Below, piece after piece: positions 47,821 through 55,899 of a DNA stretch of 64,000 nt (the stretch's first letter is position 1; every line of letters begins with the position of its first letter). Source of the DNA: Pseudoalteromonas sp. Scap06 (GTDB lineage Bacteria > Pseudomonadota > Gammaproteobacteria > Enterobacterales > Alteromonadaceae); the NCBI RefSeq assembly GCF_013394165.1, contig NZ_CP041330.1, positions 2,596,501-2,660,500 on the forward strand, in the 5' to 3' direction. The translations under genes and the position numbers were made by a program. Below the pieces are notes generated by a model. The model did not search any database. It was not told where the DNA came from and saw only the letters and a list, made by a program, of their open reading frames with translations.

Positions 47821-47891
47821 AGTTAAGCACTTGATTTAAAAATAGTAAAAAACCCTAACTGAGAAAATGTTGCATAAAACACACAAGCGTC

Positions 47892-47904
47892 GGTAAATAT
47901 TACC
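47892..47904 (+). promoter_or_regulatory. Palindrome between the GlrR site and the sigma-54 promoter
   Basis: The 13-base palindrome GGTAA-ATA-TTACC lies midway between the GlrR-type site and the sigma-54 promoter. It may be a second regulator's operator, but no specific protein can be named. It is reported as a bare structural observation. Confidence 0.35.
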
Positions 47905-47957
47905 TATTAAAAATACGCTAGAAAGTTAAACCTATGATTTTTAATAAAAATAAAAAC

Positions 47958-47973
47958 TGGCACCATAATTGTA
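47958..47973 (+). promoter_or_regulatory. Sigma-54 promoter of the EF-hand gene cluster
   Basis: TGGCAC at 47958-47963, five spacer bases, then TTGTA at 47969-47973 fits the sigma-54 -24/-12 consensus TGGCAC-N5-TTGCW with one mismatch in the -12 element. The first EF-hand start codon lies 37 bases downstream, a normal leader. Together with the GlrR-type site upstream it forms a complete enhancer-dependent promoter. Confidence 0.75.
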
Positions 47974-48009
47974 TTACGCTTATAAATATTAATTTTTAAA
48001 GGCCAAGGA

Positions 48010-48243
48010 ATGACTAAAGGTTATTTAAAATCGACTGTATTAATAGCGTTATGTTTCACAAGTATCCATTCATTTGCTCTTGATGTGAACACAGCATTTT
48101 ACAGCCTAGATAAGGACAGCAACGGCACATTAAGTGAAGCGGAAGCTGGTGAAGATGCATTACTGCATGAGAATTTTGCACAAATAGATAAAAATGAAGA
48201 CGGACAATTATCGTTCGATGAATTTAAACAGTTTGTAAAATAA
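48010..48243 (+). CDS. Small exported EF-hand protein 1
   Basis: The 77-residue protein has a signal peptide (about residues 1-23, FA cleavage before LDVNTAF) and two EF-hands. Loop 1 (34-45, DKDSNGTLSEAE) and loop 2 (60-71, DKNEDGQLSFDE) both have all calcium-binding positions, with Asp at 1, 3 or 5 and Glu at 12. It is therefore probably a calcium-binding periplasmic or secreted protein. It is the first of four tandem paralogues. A sigma-54 promoter lies just upstream and the glrK operon is divergent. It may be calmodulin-like or a buffer; its partner is unknown. Confidence 0.88.
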   Translation: MTKGYLKSTVLIALCFTSIHSFALDVNTAFYSLDKDSNGTLSEAEAGEDALLHENFAQIDKNEDGQLSFDEFKQFVK

Positions 48244-48255
48244 AGGAGTATATTT

Positions 48256-48483
48256 ATGAAACAATTAATTGGTGCTTTTTCACTACTATTTTTGGCTATT
48301 AGCGCGACGGCATTGGCATCGTCGTTAAATGTACGTTTTATGCATTTAGATAAAAATATGGATGGCCAAATATCGCTTACAGAGGCTAAACAAGATAAAC
48401 AGCTACTCAAGCAATTTACTGATTTAGACAAAGACAATAACGAGATGATTTCTAAAAAAGAGTTCGATAACTTTAAACTTTAA
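48256..48483 (+). CDS. Small exported EF-hand protein 2
   Basis: The 75-residue protein has a signal peptide (about residues 1-21, ALA cleavage) and two EF-hand loops. Loop 1 (32-43, DKNMDGQISLTE) is canonical. Loop 2 (58-69, DKDNNEMISKKE) lacks the conserved Gly at position 6, replaced by Glu, so its calcium affinity may be lower. The gene starts 12 bases after the first paralogue, with AAGGAG about ten bases upstream, so the two form one operon. Confidence 0.86.
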   Translation: MKQLIGAFSLLFLAISATALASSLNVRFMHLDKNMDGQISLTEAKQDKQLLKQFTDLDKDNNEMISKKEFDNFKL

Positions 48484-48638
48484 GCTTAGATTCAAGTTTC
48501 GTTTTGTAATATAGAGTTAAAAGCATTTGCCATAATCCCTGAGGGAGTGTGTAAACGGATTTAATGTTGGGAGTTAAATTATGGCAAGTGCTTTCTTTCA
48601 ATACTGCAGCAATTTAAATACACCTTGGAACGCCAACT

Positions 48639-48875
48639 ATGAGAATACTGCTTCCCTTTATTGGTGCTTTACTTTTTATCAGCCAAAGTGCATTGGCACT
48701 TGATGTAAAGCAACGCTTTGAGCATTTAGATACAAATAATGATGGATATTTAACCCACAGCGAGCTTGCTGCTCAGCCTCAGCTATTAAACTCATTTTCA
48801 AATTGGGATGAAAATCAAGACAACAGAATTTCTTTAGCTGAGTTTAAAAACTACTTAACCACTAACCTGTTCTGA
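48639..48875 (+). CDS. Small exported EF-hand protein 3
   Basis: The 78-residue protein has a signal peptide (ALA cleavage before LDVKQRF) and two EF-hand loops. Loop 1 (DTNNDGYLTHSE) is canonical. Loop 2 (DENQDNRISLAE) has Asn in place of Gly at position 6. The mature N terminus LDVKQRFEHLD matches LDVNTAFYSLD of protein 1, which shows recent shared ancestry. It follows a 155-base gap that may hold its own promoter, although none is clear. The fourth paralogue follows eight bases later. Confidence 0.86.
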   Translation: MRILLPFIGALLFISQSALALDVKQRFEHLDTNNDGYLTHSELAAQPQLLNSFSNWDENQDNRISLAEFKNYLTTNLF

Positions 48876-48883
48876 GCATTTAT

Positions 48884-49120
48884 ATGAAGCATTTTAAAAA
48901 TATTATTTTACTAACACTGACTGTTTTTAGCTGTATGAGTTTTGCAACAAGCAGTTATATTGCCGAAAAATTTGAAAAACTTGACCGCAACCAAGATGGC
49001 TTTTTAACTCGCTCTGAAGCTGCCAGCGATCCTGCTTTATGGTCACGCTTTGGCAGTTATGACCGTGACAAAGACACACAATTATCATTAAGCGAATACA
49101 GTTTGTACGCCAGTAAATAA
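48884..49120 (+). CDS. Small exported EF-hand protein 4
   Basis: The 78-residue protein has a signal peptide (about residues 1-21) and two EF-hand loops. Loop 1 (DRNQDGFLTRSE) is canonical. Loop 2 (DRDKDTQLSLSE) has Thr in place of Gly at position 6. It starts eight bases after the third paralogue and is surely cotranscribed with it. The mature protein is richer in Ser and Tyr than the other three. An imperfect hairpin follows the gene. Confidence 0.86.
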   Translation: MKHFKNIILLTLTVFSCMSFATSSYIAEKFEKLDRNQDGFLTRSEAASDPALWSRFGSYDRDKDTQLSLSEYSLYASK

Positions 49121-49136
49121 ATTGCCTCCTCAAACA

Positions 49137-49161
49137 AAGCTTGGTTAACAATATCAAGCTT
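49137..49161 (+). terminator. Weak hairpin after the EF-hand cluster
   Basis: The arms AAGCTTG and CAAGCTT pair perfectly around an 11-base loop but are not followed by a T run. It may end the EF-hand transcript or protect its 3' end. Confidence 0.35.
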
Positions 49162-49323
49162 GAGAAGGTTTAACTCCCATTGTTAACACATCCTATTTCC
49201 CCCTTAACTTGTTGCTTGCTTTAGCTAAAAGCTGACTTATACGACGCTTAATAAATTATGCTATTGGTATTCTAAATTTGAGTTTGCTACTGTGATAGTT
49301 CAAATAATAACAATGTGCGTCTT

Positions 49324-51012
49324 ATGCAACTGATAAAAATAATAAAACCGATATTACTAGCAAGCCTTTGTGCCGTCACTAGCGTGGCAATAGCACAAAC
49401 TCAAGTCATTTATAATGCTAATGGCTACTCACCTTTGTATAAAGGAAAAATGCGCCATGGCGAAGTAAACACATTTACAACCTTAGTTATAAAAGATGGC
49501 AAAGTAGTTAAAACAGGTCCAGACAGCTTAAAAAATAGCTTTCCTGGTGCAACCCTAATTGACGCGAAAGGAAAAACTCTACTCCCAGGGCTCATTGATG
49601 CGCATGGACATGTCATCGGGCTAGGTAATAATTTGTCGCAACTTGATGTGCGCGGTGCAAAGTCCGTAGATGAAGTAACCGCTAAACTCAAGGAATTTTC
49701 CAAAGATAAAGAAGGTTGGATCATTGGTCGAGGCTGGAATCAAGAACTATGGTCAAATACTCGCTTTCCTTCGGCCGCTGACTTAGACAAAGCAGTTAAC
49801 GATCGCCCTGTTATTTTATCGCGAGTAGATGGTCATGCCATTTGGGTTAACTCAAAAGCATTAGAACTTGCCAATATTAACGCTGACACATCAGCCCCAG
49901 CTGGCGGAGAAATTATAAAAGATGAGTTTGGTAAGCCCACCGGCATTTTTATCGATAAAGCAGAAACCTTGGTTACTCAACATATGCCTGCAACGTCTGC
50001 ACAATCGGTCAGTAATGCATTAGATGCCGCAGGTAAACACTTACTGAGCCTAGGCATTACCTCAACTCATGATGCAGGTATTGATAAAACCACATGGCAA
50101 GTTTACAAACAACGCGCCGAGTTAGGCACATTACCGCTTAGAATTGTAGCGATGTTAAGTGCAGCAAGCCCCGACTTAAGCGCTATGCTTAAAGCGGGTC
50201 GTTATCAAGATGCACAGGACTTTTTATCTATCCGCAGTGTAAAAATTTATGCTGATGGCGCATTAGGGTCACGTGGTGCTGCGCTTATTGAAGAGTACGC
50301 TGATAGAGCCAACCATTTTGGCCTTATGCTTGAAACCCAACAAAAGCTAGAGGAACTATTTACCCTGACTTTTAAAAATGGTTTTAGCGCTAACACGCAT
50401 GCAATTGGCGATAGAGCAAATAAAATTGTGCTAGATGCTTATCAAAATGTATTTAAACAAACCGGTGGCATACTACTGCGCAATCGTATGGAGCATGCAC
50501 AAATAGTCTCGCCAGAGGATATCCCGCGCTTTAAAACCCTGAAAATAATTCCATCTATGCAACCTGTGCATGCCACATCAGACATGCATATGGCTGAGCA
50601 GCGTTTAACCGACAAGCAACTACAAGGCGCTTATGCTTGGCAAACATTTTTAGACCAAGGTTCAACGATTGCGGCGGGATCTGATTACCCTGTCGAACTG
50701 GCGAACCCGTTTGATGGTTTATATTCTGCGATAACGCGCATGGATCATAATCAACTGCCTGAAAACGGTTGGCGCGCCAGTGAAGTTTTGAGCAGGGAAG
50801 ATGCATTGCGTGCCTTTACCCTTGGCGGCGCGTATGCAGCGCATCAAGAATTTAAAGTAGGTAGTTTGGAGCAAGGTAAATGGGCTGATTTTATACTGAT
50901 TGATCAAGACTACTTTAAAGTGCCTATTGAGCAGCTTTACAAAACTCAGGTGCTGGAAACGTGGATTGCCGGTAAATTACGCTACCAAAAAGATTCAGCA
51001 AAGTCTGAGTAA
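49324..51012 (+). CDS. Exported amidohydrolase (YtcJ-like)
   Basis: This metal-dependent hydrolase of about 562 residues has a signal peptide (TSVAIA cleavage before QTQVIYNANG), so it acts in the periplasm or outside the cell. The N-terminal metal motif is LIDAHGHVIG. Downstream metal ligands are visible in STHDAGID, KIYADGALGSRGAAL, NTHAIGDRA, NRMEHAQ and AGSDYPVE. The domain order matches the amidohydrolase-3 (YtcJ-like) family. The substrate is unknown. The start is either ATG 49324 or GTG 49315; neither has a clear ribosome-binding site. Confidence 0.85.
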   Translation: MQLIKIIKPILLASLCAVTSVAIAQTQVIYNANGYSPLYKGKMRHGEVNTFTTLVIKDGKVVKTGPDSLKNSFPGATLIDAKGKTLLPGLIDAHGHVIGLGNNLSQLDVRGAKSVDEVTAKLKEFSKDKEGWIIGRGWNQELWSNTRFPSAADLDKAVNDRPVILSRVDGHAIWVNSKALELANINADTSAPAGGEIIKDEFGKPTGIFIDKAETLVTQHMPATSAQSVSNALDAAGKHLLSLGITSTHDAGIDKTTWQVYKQRAELGTLPLRIVAMLSAASPDLSAMLKAGRYQDAQDFLSIRSVKIYADGALGSRGAALIEEYADRANHFGLMLETQQKLEELFTLTFKNGFSANTHAIGDRANKIVLDAYQNVFKQTGGILLRNRMEHAQIVSPEDIPRFKTLKIIPSMQPVHATSDMHMAEQRLTDKQLQGAYAWQTFLDQGSTIAAGSDYPVELANPFDGLYSAITRMDHNQLPENGWRASEVLSREDALRAFTLGGAYAAHQEFKVGSLEQGKWADFILIDQDYFKVPIEQLYKTQVLETWIAGKLRYQKDSAKSE

Positions 51013-51016
51013 AAAC

Positions 51017-51050
51017 AAAAAAGGGTTAACTTAAAAGTTAACCCTTTTTT
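51017..51050. terminator. Bidirectional terminator between amidohydrolase and ygjV-like genes
   Basis: The stem AAAAAAGGGTTAACTT and AAGTTAACCCTTTTTT has A and T tracts on both sides. It lies between convergent genes; the last codons of the minus-strand gene lie within it. Confidence 0.9.
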
Positions 51051-51274
51051 GTATCAGCCTTAGACTGACGATATAACTTAATAATGTGATAAATATTGAC
51101 CAGAGCTAACAAGCCGTTAGCAAATGCCACCGGCACAGAACCGATTGCTGCACCGTAAAAAGTAAACGCAATACAGCCAAGTAAATTAAACCAACGTAGT
51201 TTGGTCACATCGGTCATGGTCAAGGATATAACTAATAATGCAGATGCTAAATAACCTAAATATTCCCAACTCAA
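51038..51274 (-). CDS. YgjV-like small inner-membrane protein
   Basis: The 78-residue protein has three hydrophobic segments (about residues 5-22, 28-45 and 48-65) and a basic tail. The pattern LGYLASALLVISLTMTDVTKLRWFNLLGCIAF, described by parts, matches the YgjV-type bacterial inner-membrane family. The family's function is unknown. Its stop lies within the bidirectional terminator shared with the convergent amidohydrolase gene. Confidence 0.7.
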   Translation of the reverse strand: MSWEYLGYLASALLVISLTMTDVTKLRWFNLLGCIAFTFYGAAIGSVPVAFANGLLALVNIYHIIKLYRQSKADTKKG

Positions 51275-51552
51275 TTGTTCTCTCCTAGGCTTTAGGTTAA
51301 TATTACCAGCTAAATTTTAGTACATTATTAAAAACTGCTACGTAGCAGTTTAAATAAAAAAGCTAACTTACCAATAAAACCTTAAAATATGCTGGTTTTA
51401 CCCACAATTTTTTAATCATTACACGGTAGAATGAAGGCCATTTAACGCCATTAAATAAATAACGGCGTGGGTAAGTTAGCGTAAATTCTTAATCTTAATG
51501 CTATCGTCATTAAGGTGTAATAAATAGGACAATTGTCCGAAGAGCATGATTG

Positions 51553-52209
51553 ATGTTTCAATACCATTTTTCCAGTTACCTTGTTGAACAGCTGCTGACA
51601 TTTGCCGGCAGTAGTTATCAGCAATCAAAAAAAGAAATATTAATACAGCAAGACCAACCACTCACTAAGTTGGTATTGGTGCGAAGTGGTACTGTATCGT
51701 TTAGTTACGATGTGGGGAATGGTCGACGCCTGCTGCTTGGTCAACTCGACTGCAACAACACTTTAATTGGTGAAATTGAAGCACTGAATAATAACCCGTG
51801 TATTTATACGGTAACCTGCTTCAGTGATGTTACGTACAATCTTATTGAGCTAAAGCATTGGCGTTCATTATTGCTCGACAAACCAGAATTGAGCCTATAC
51901 ACGGCGCAAACAATTGCTGCTAAGTTCCAAGAAAATCAAAAGATTAACTTAGATAAACTGTTGCTTCCCTTAAGCTACAACATTGCTAAAGACTGCTTAT
52001 TACGTGCAGAAAATAACAACCCTACTTTATTGCGCGCCTATCCTACGGTAAATGCAGAAGCTGAGCGCTTTGCAACCACTGAACGTGCATACCGACGGGT
52101 AGTGAGTGAGTTGGTAGAGAAAAATCTAGTGCAACGAAGCACCCAAGGGCTGCAAGCTGTCGATATTCCTAAACTCAGTGAATATGTAGATAGCTTTGCA
52201 CAACTTTAA
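51553..52209 (+). CDS. Crp/Fnr-family transcriptional regulator (YeiL-like)
   Basis: The 218-residue protein has an N-terminal cyclic nucleotide-binding-like domain (about 15-120) and a C-terminal winged helix (about 150-215). The ligand pocket lacks an obvious cAMP-binding RxS motif, so it probably senses something else. No cysteine cluster for a 4Fe-4S centre is visible at the N terminus. It resembles YeiL-type members. The ATG at 51553 is preferred over a TTG at 51550. Its targets cannot be named from the sequence. Confidence 0.78.
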   Translation: MFQYHFSSYLVEQLLTFAGSSYQQSKKEILIQQDQPLTKLVLVRSGTVSFSYDVGNGRRLLLGQLDCNNTLIGEIEALNNNPCIYTVTCFSDVTYNLIELKHWRSLLLDKPELSLYTAQTIAAKFQENQKINLDKLLLPLSYNIAKDCLLRAENNNPTLLRAYPTVNAEAERFATTERAYRRVVSELVEKNLVQRSTQGLQAVDIPKLSEYVDSFAQL

Positions 52210-52216
52210 AGACAAT

Positions 52217-52241
52217 AAAAAAGGCCATTAAGGCCTTTTTT
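52217..52241. terminator. Bidirectional terminator after the Crp/Fnr regulator
   Basis: The stem AAAAAAGGCC and GGCCTTTTTT has A and T tracts on both sides and lies between convergent genes. Confidence 0.88.
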
Positions 52242-52258
52242 ATTGAGCAAAGTCACGT

Positions 52259-52825
52259 TTATTTTTCAAGTAAAATATCGTGGATTTTAGCTAAATCAGA
52301 TTTACCTTCAATAATTTCATCCGGCGTTAACCCTGATAATTCATGCGGGAATACTAACCATTCTTCAGATTCATGAATGTAGTAATCTGGCACTGTATCT
52401 ACTTTTGAGTTTTTTGGCTTGTAGTATGGACAAGCAATACGAATATCACTCGGTAAGTTTAAACGCATTAGCTCAGAGAGCTTCTCTTTTAGCGCCACGA
52501 TGCTTCGACCTGAGTCAAATACATCATCCACAATCAGTAATGAATCACCCGCATTCGCGTTTTCAACTATGTAGTGTAAACCATGTACTTTTATTTCTTT
52601 TGATTGCTTACCAATACCGTAATAAGACGACGTACGCACCGCAATATGATCGGTTTCTATGCCTTTGTAGTCATAATATTCTTGAACTGCAATCCCGATT
52701 GGAGCACCACCGCGCCATATACCAATAATAAAATCTGGACGAAAGCCATCTTTATACACTTGTGCCGCTACGCGGAATGAATCTTCAAGTAATTGTTGAG
52801 CCGTGATATAGCACTTTTCTGACAT
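52259..52825 (-). CDS. Purine-type phosphoribosyltransferase (Hpt-like)
   Basis: This 188-residue type I phosphoribosyltransferase has the PRPP-binding motif in SLLIVDDVFDSGRSI and an N-terminal IIGIWRGGAPIG loop. Such enzymes salvage hypoxanthine, guanine or xanthine to nucleotides. The flexible-loop region RTSSYYGIGKQSKEI is present. The length and motifs fit a hypoxanthine/guanine-type enzyme, but base specificity cannot be read by eye. It stands between the Crp-like gene and pepB, with no operon partner. Confidence 0.82.
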   Translation of the reverse strand: MSEKCYITAQQLLEDSFRVAAQVYKDGFRPDFIIGIWRGGAPIGIAVQEYYDYKGIETDHIAVRTSSYYGIGKQSKEIKVHGLHYIVENANAGDSLLIVDDVFDSGRSIVALKEKLSELMRLNLPSDIRIACPYYKPKNSKVDTVPDYYIHESEEWLVFPHELSGLTPDEIIEGKSDLAKIHDILLEK

Positions 52826-52944
52826 AGTAAGGATCCCAGTGGTATGTATAATATTTGAGCGAGGTTTAAATGAAATAGATGCCCAAACACGTATTGGCGA
52901 AGGATTTTACCGTAAATAAAACAAAATTGCTTGTATGGCGGATA

Positions 52945-52976
52945 AAAAAATAGGCACCCTTAGGCACCTATTTTTT
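52945..52976 (-). terminator. Terminator after pepB
   Basis: The arms AAAAAATAGG and CCTATTTTTT pair around a 12-base loop and have A and T tracts on both sides. It lies 25 bases past the pepB stop. Confidence 0.75.
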
Positions 52977-53000
52977 AACTAATTGCTTAGTCTGAGTTGA

Positions 53001-54299
53001 TTATGCTTTTTCAAGCAAGGTGCGCGCTACTGTACGCATACCTTGTGTAGTTGCACCTGAAGCCCACTGACTAGTACCACCACCCATATTAAATGCTGCC
53101 GCTAAATCAATATGTACCCAACCTTTACCATCGTTTGGCACAAAGCGAGATAAGAAACCTGCTGCATTTGAAGCACCACCATAGCCACCGCCTTTTTGTG
53201 CACGGCTGTTTGCTGTATCGGCATACGGTGATGGGCAGTTTTGTTGATGCCACTTTTCAAGCGGTAATGGCCATGCGGCTTCCATTTCTTGTGATGCAAA
53301 GTCTTCTACTTCACGTACTAGCTCTTTATCAAGGGCAAATAACGCGTTGTATTCTTGACCAACGGCAACAAGGGCTGCGCCCGTTAATGTTGCTGCGTCA
53401 ATAATAAGTGGTGCACCCGTCTCACCTGCCGCCATTAGGCCATCAGCTAATACTAAACGGCCTTCAGCATCTGTGTTTACAATTTCAACGCTTGTGCCAT
53501 TTTTGTAGGTAAGAATGTCACCTAGTTTGTATGCATGACCGGAAATTAAGTTCTCTGCACAACATAAAAACAGCTTAATGCGCTTTTCTACACCACGATT
53601 AATGGCCAGCGCTAAACCTGCAGTTACCGTTGCAGCTCCGCCCATGTCGCACTTCATGCCTAACATGCCTTCGCTAGATTTAATTGAGTAACCGCCTGAG
53701 TCAAATGTAATACCTTTACCTACAAGTGCTGCGCTTACTGGTGCGTTATCATCGCCAGTTGGGTTGTAATCAAGCTCAAGTAATACAGGTGGGCGTTCAC
53801 TACCACGACCTACAGCATGAATACCAATCCATTGCTGCTCTAATAGCGCATCGCCTTTTATTATTTGGTAGCTAACATGTTCTGGTGCCAGTGATTGAAT
53901 AAATTCAGCCGCTTTTTCTGCTAGGCTCTCTGGGTAAATGTCATCGGCGGTGCCGTTAACCATTTCACGTGCCCACGTTGCTGAAGCTTTTAAATCAGCA
54001 AGTTCTTTTAAATCAGATTGTGCATTATCAACAAACTCAACACCGTGCAGTACTTTTGGTGATACAAAGCCTTGGTAAAATGCCCATTGGCTCTCTGTAC
54101 ACCAAACATCGCCTTCAAGCACAACACTTTTAATGCCTTGGCTTGCAATAGTACGACCCGCTTTTTGCACGTTTTTTAATGTTTCTTGCTCAGATAAATG
54201 AACCGTTGCGCCGTGTTCGTTAAAAGATAGTGACGCACTTTCGCCCCAGTGTCCTGGTGCCGATTGCTCGCTTAATTGAACAACAAATTTTTCACTCAT
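53001..54299 (-). CDS. pepB: Aminopeptidase PepB (peptidase M17)
   Basis: This leucine-aminopeptidase-family enzyme (peptidase B) cleaves N-terminal residues from peptides in the cytoplasm using two metal ions. The M17 signature NTDAEGRLVLADGL is intact, and the metal-binding GKGITFDSGGYSIK segment precedes it. The C-terminal WVHIDLAAAF is conserved in PepB. The 432-residue length fits PepB rather than PepA. The start is the ATG at 54299 with GGA about nine bases upstream. It is divergent from sfsA. Confidence 0.93.
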   Translation of the reverse strand: MSEKFVVQLSEQSAPGHWGESASLSFNEHGATVHLSEQETLKNVQKAGRTIASQGIKSVVLEGDVWCTESQWAFYQGFVSPKVLHGVEFVDNAQSDLKELADLKASATWAREMVNGTADDIYPESLAEKAAEFIQSLAPEHVSYQIIKGDALLEQQWIGIHAVGRGSERPPVLLELDYNPTGDDNAPVSAALVGKGITFDSGGYSIKSSEGMLGMKCDMGGAATVTAGLALAINRGVEKRIKLFLCCAENLISGHAYKLGDILTYKNGTSVEIVNTDAEGRLVLADGLMAAGETGAPLIIDAATLTGAALVAVGQEYNALFALDKELVREVEDFASQEMEAAWPLPLEKWHQQNCPSPYADTANSRAQKGGGYGGASNAAGFLSRFVPNDGKGWVHIDLAAAFNMGGGTSQWASGATTQGMRTVARTLLEKA

Positions 54300-54443
54300 G
54301 TTAGAATATCCTTGCACTTAAATGTATGGTTGAGTTTACTATAGCGCGCCTAAGTTCCCAACAGCTTGCGGTAAATAACCTCAAATAGACCGCAAAGTCT
54401 TATTTTACTTAACCTGAACTCTGGTTATATAAGGAAGTCATTA

Positions 54444-55163
54444 ATGAAATACACCCCGCCATTACAATCTGCTACGTTATTAAAACGTTACAAACGCTTT
54501 TTAGCTGATTTAGAGCTCAGTGATGGCAGCACTTTTACCGCTCACTGTGCTAATACGGGGAAAATGACGGGCTGTGCAGACTCTGGTTTTAATGCCTTTT
54601 ATTCCACCAGCAGTAACACCAAACGAAAGTACCCACAGTCATTAGAGCTGACGCAAAATAACTTATCACAGCTTATTTGTGTAAACACAGCCGTTGCTAA
54701 TAAAGTAGTAGAAGAAGCGATTAACGCTGAAGTGATTAAAGAGCTGACAGGCTATCAACAAGTCCAAAGTGAAGTGAAGTATGGCAGTGAAAACAGCCGC
54801 ATCGACTTTTTACTTACCCACAGCAGTAAAGCCAATTGCTATGTTGAAGTTAAATCAGTGACTCTCCTAAGTGAAGAGCATCCACAAAGCGGCCAAGGTT
54901 ACTTCCCTGATGCGCAAACAGTTCGTGGGCAAAAGCATATTCGTGAATTAATCGAAATGGTAAAACAAGGGCATCGTGCGGTATTACTATTTTCGGTGCT
55001 ACATCAAGGGATCACACAAGTGAGTGCGGCGGCACATATAGATTCAACCTATGCACAATTACTAAGCGAAGCGATTGAGCAAGGCGTAGAAATATTAGCT
55101 TATAAAGCCCATATTTCTGCTAGTGAAGTAACTTTAGTTGAGAAAGTGGCGTTTGTTGAGTAA
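54444..55163 (+). CDS. sfsA: DNA/RNA nuclease SfsA
   Basis: SfsA was named as a sugar-fermentation stimulation protein and is now annotated as a nucleic-acid-binding nuclease. The 239-residue protein has the N-terminal OB-like region ([22 protein letters not shown]) and a nuclease core with ENSRIDFLL and [11 protein letters not shown], plus [16 protein letters not shown]. These motifs are diagnostic. In Gammaproteobacteria sfsA usually precedes dksA, as here, with a 280-base gap that holds A+T-rich DNA and no gene. Confidence 0.95.
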   Translation: MKYTPPLQSATLLKRYKRFLADLELSDGSTFTAHCANTGKMTGCADSGFNAFYSTSSNTKRKYPQSLELTQNNLSQLICVNTAVANKVVEEAINAEVIKELTGYQQVQSEVKYGSENSRIDFLLTHSSKANCYVEVKSVTLLSEEHPQSGQGYFPDAQTVRGQKHIRELIEMVKQGHRAVLLFSVLHQGITQVSAAAHIDSTYAQLLSEAIEQGVEILAYKAHISASEVTLVEKVAFVE

Positions 55164-55443
55164 AAGCGCGCATTTAAACGTTGGTATTGCGCTACGCCAA
55201 AAAAATACTTAGTCAAAAAGTAAAAATAAGTTGTTTTTATTATTATTGCCCATATAACTACGCCAGTTTATAAACCAATACTGTGATAAGAAAGTATAAG
55301 TAGTACTTTTACTACTTTTATATCACCAAACAGGGTTAAGCTAATTCGATTATTTAAAAATAAATTTGCCTAGGGTATGAGTTTCTGTTATTTATACCGC
55401 CGGCTAATGCTGAGGCATTAAATTAAGGATTTAGGAGAGAGTT

Positions 55444-55887
55444 ATGCCAGACCAAAAAAGACATGGTTTATTGGCTCAAGCCGGTTTAGAACCATACCAA
55501 GAAAAACCGGGTGAAGAGTACATGAATGATGCACAACGTGCTCATTTTAAAACAATTTTAGAAACTTGGCGTAATGATTTACGTAACGAAGTTGATCGTA
55601 CCAAATCACACATGCAAGACGAAGCAGCAAACTTTCCTGATCCCGTTGACCGCGCAGCACAAGAAGAAGAGTTCTCATTAGAGCTTCGTACTCGTGACCG
55701 CGAACGTAAGTTAATTAAAAAAATTGAAAAAACAATTATATTAATTAAAGAAGACGAATTTGGCTTTTGTGAGTCTTGTGGCATTGAAATTGGCATTCGT
55801 CGCTTAGAAGCGCGCCCTACTGCTGATTTATGTGTAGACTGTAAAACACTTGCTGAAATCAAAGAAAAGCAATCTGGACGCGGCTAA
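55444..55887 (+). CDS. dksA: RNA polymerase-binding transcription factor DksA
   Basis: DksA binds the secondary channel of RNA polymerase and, with ppGpp, controls rRNA and stress-response promoters. The 147-residue protein has the coiled-coil tip residues in the [12 protein letters not shown] segment (including the Asp/Ala tip region) and a C4 zinc finger (CESCGIEIG and LCVDCKTL). The N-terminal and C-terminal helices are intact. AGGAG lies about nine bases upstream of the ATG. gluQ follows 12 bases later, the conserved dksA-gluQ operon. Confidence 0.98.
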   Translation: MPDQKRHGLLAQAGLEPYQEKPGEEYMNDAQRAHFKTILETWRNDLRNEVDRTKSHMQDEAANFPDPVDRAAQEEEFSLELRTRDRERKLIKKIEKTIILIKEDEFGFCESCGIEIGIRRLEARPTADLCVDCKTLAEIKEKQSGRG

Positions 55888-55899
55888 TTAAGTATAGCC

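Noticed and set aside
48099..48437. A 112-residue minus-strand ORF across the first two EF-hand genes.
   Set aside because: Its Ser/Cys-rich sequence is what is expected opposite Asp- and Glu-rich EF-hand codons; there is no independent support.
48581..48703. A 40-codon plus-strand ORF between EF-hand genes 2 and 3, with GGGAG about eight bases before its ATG.
   Set aside because: It overlaps the start of EF-hand gene 3 and is Cys/Trp-rich with no recognisable pattern. It could be a leader peptide, but the evidence is too thin to list.
48010..49120. Regularly spaced repeated sequence considered as a repeat array or CRISPR.
   Set aside because: The similarity is coding: four paralogous proteins. 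There are no short identical direct repeats with unique spacers, here or elsewhere in the window.
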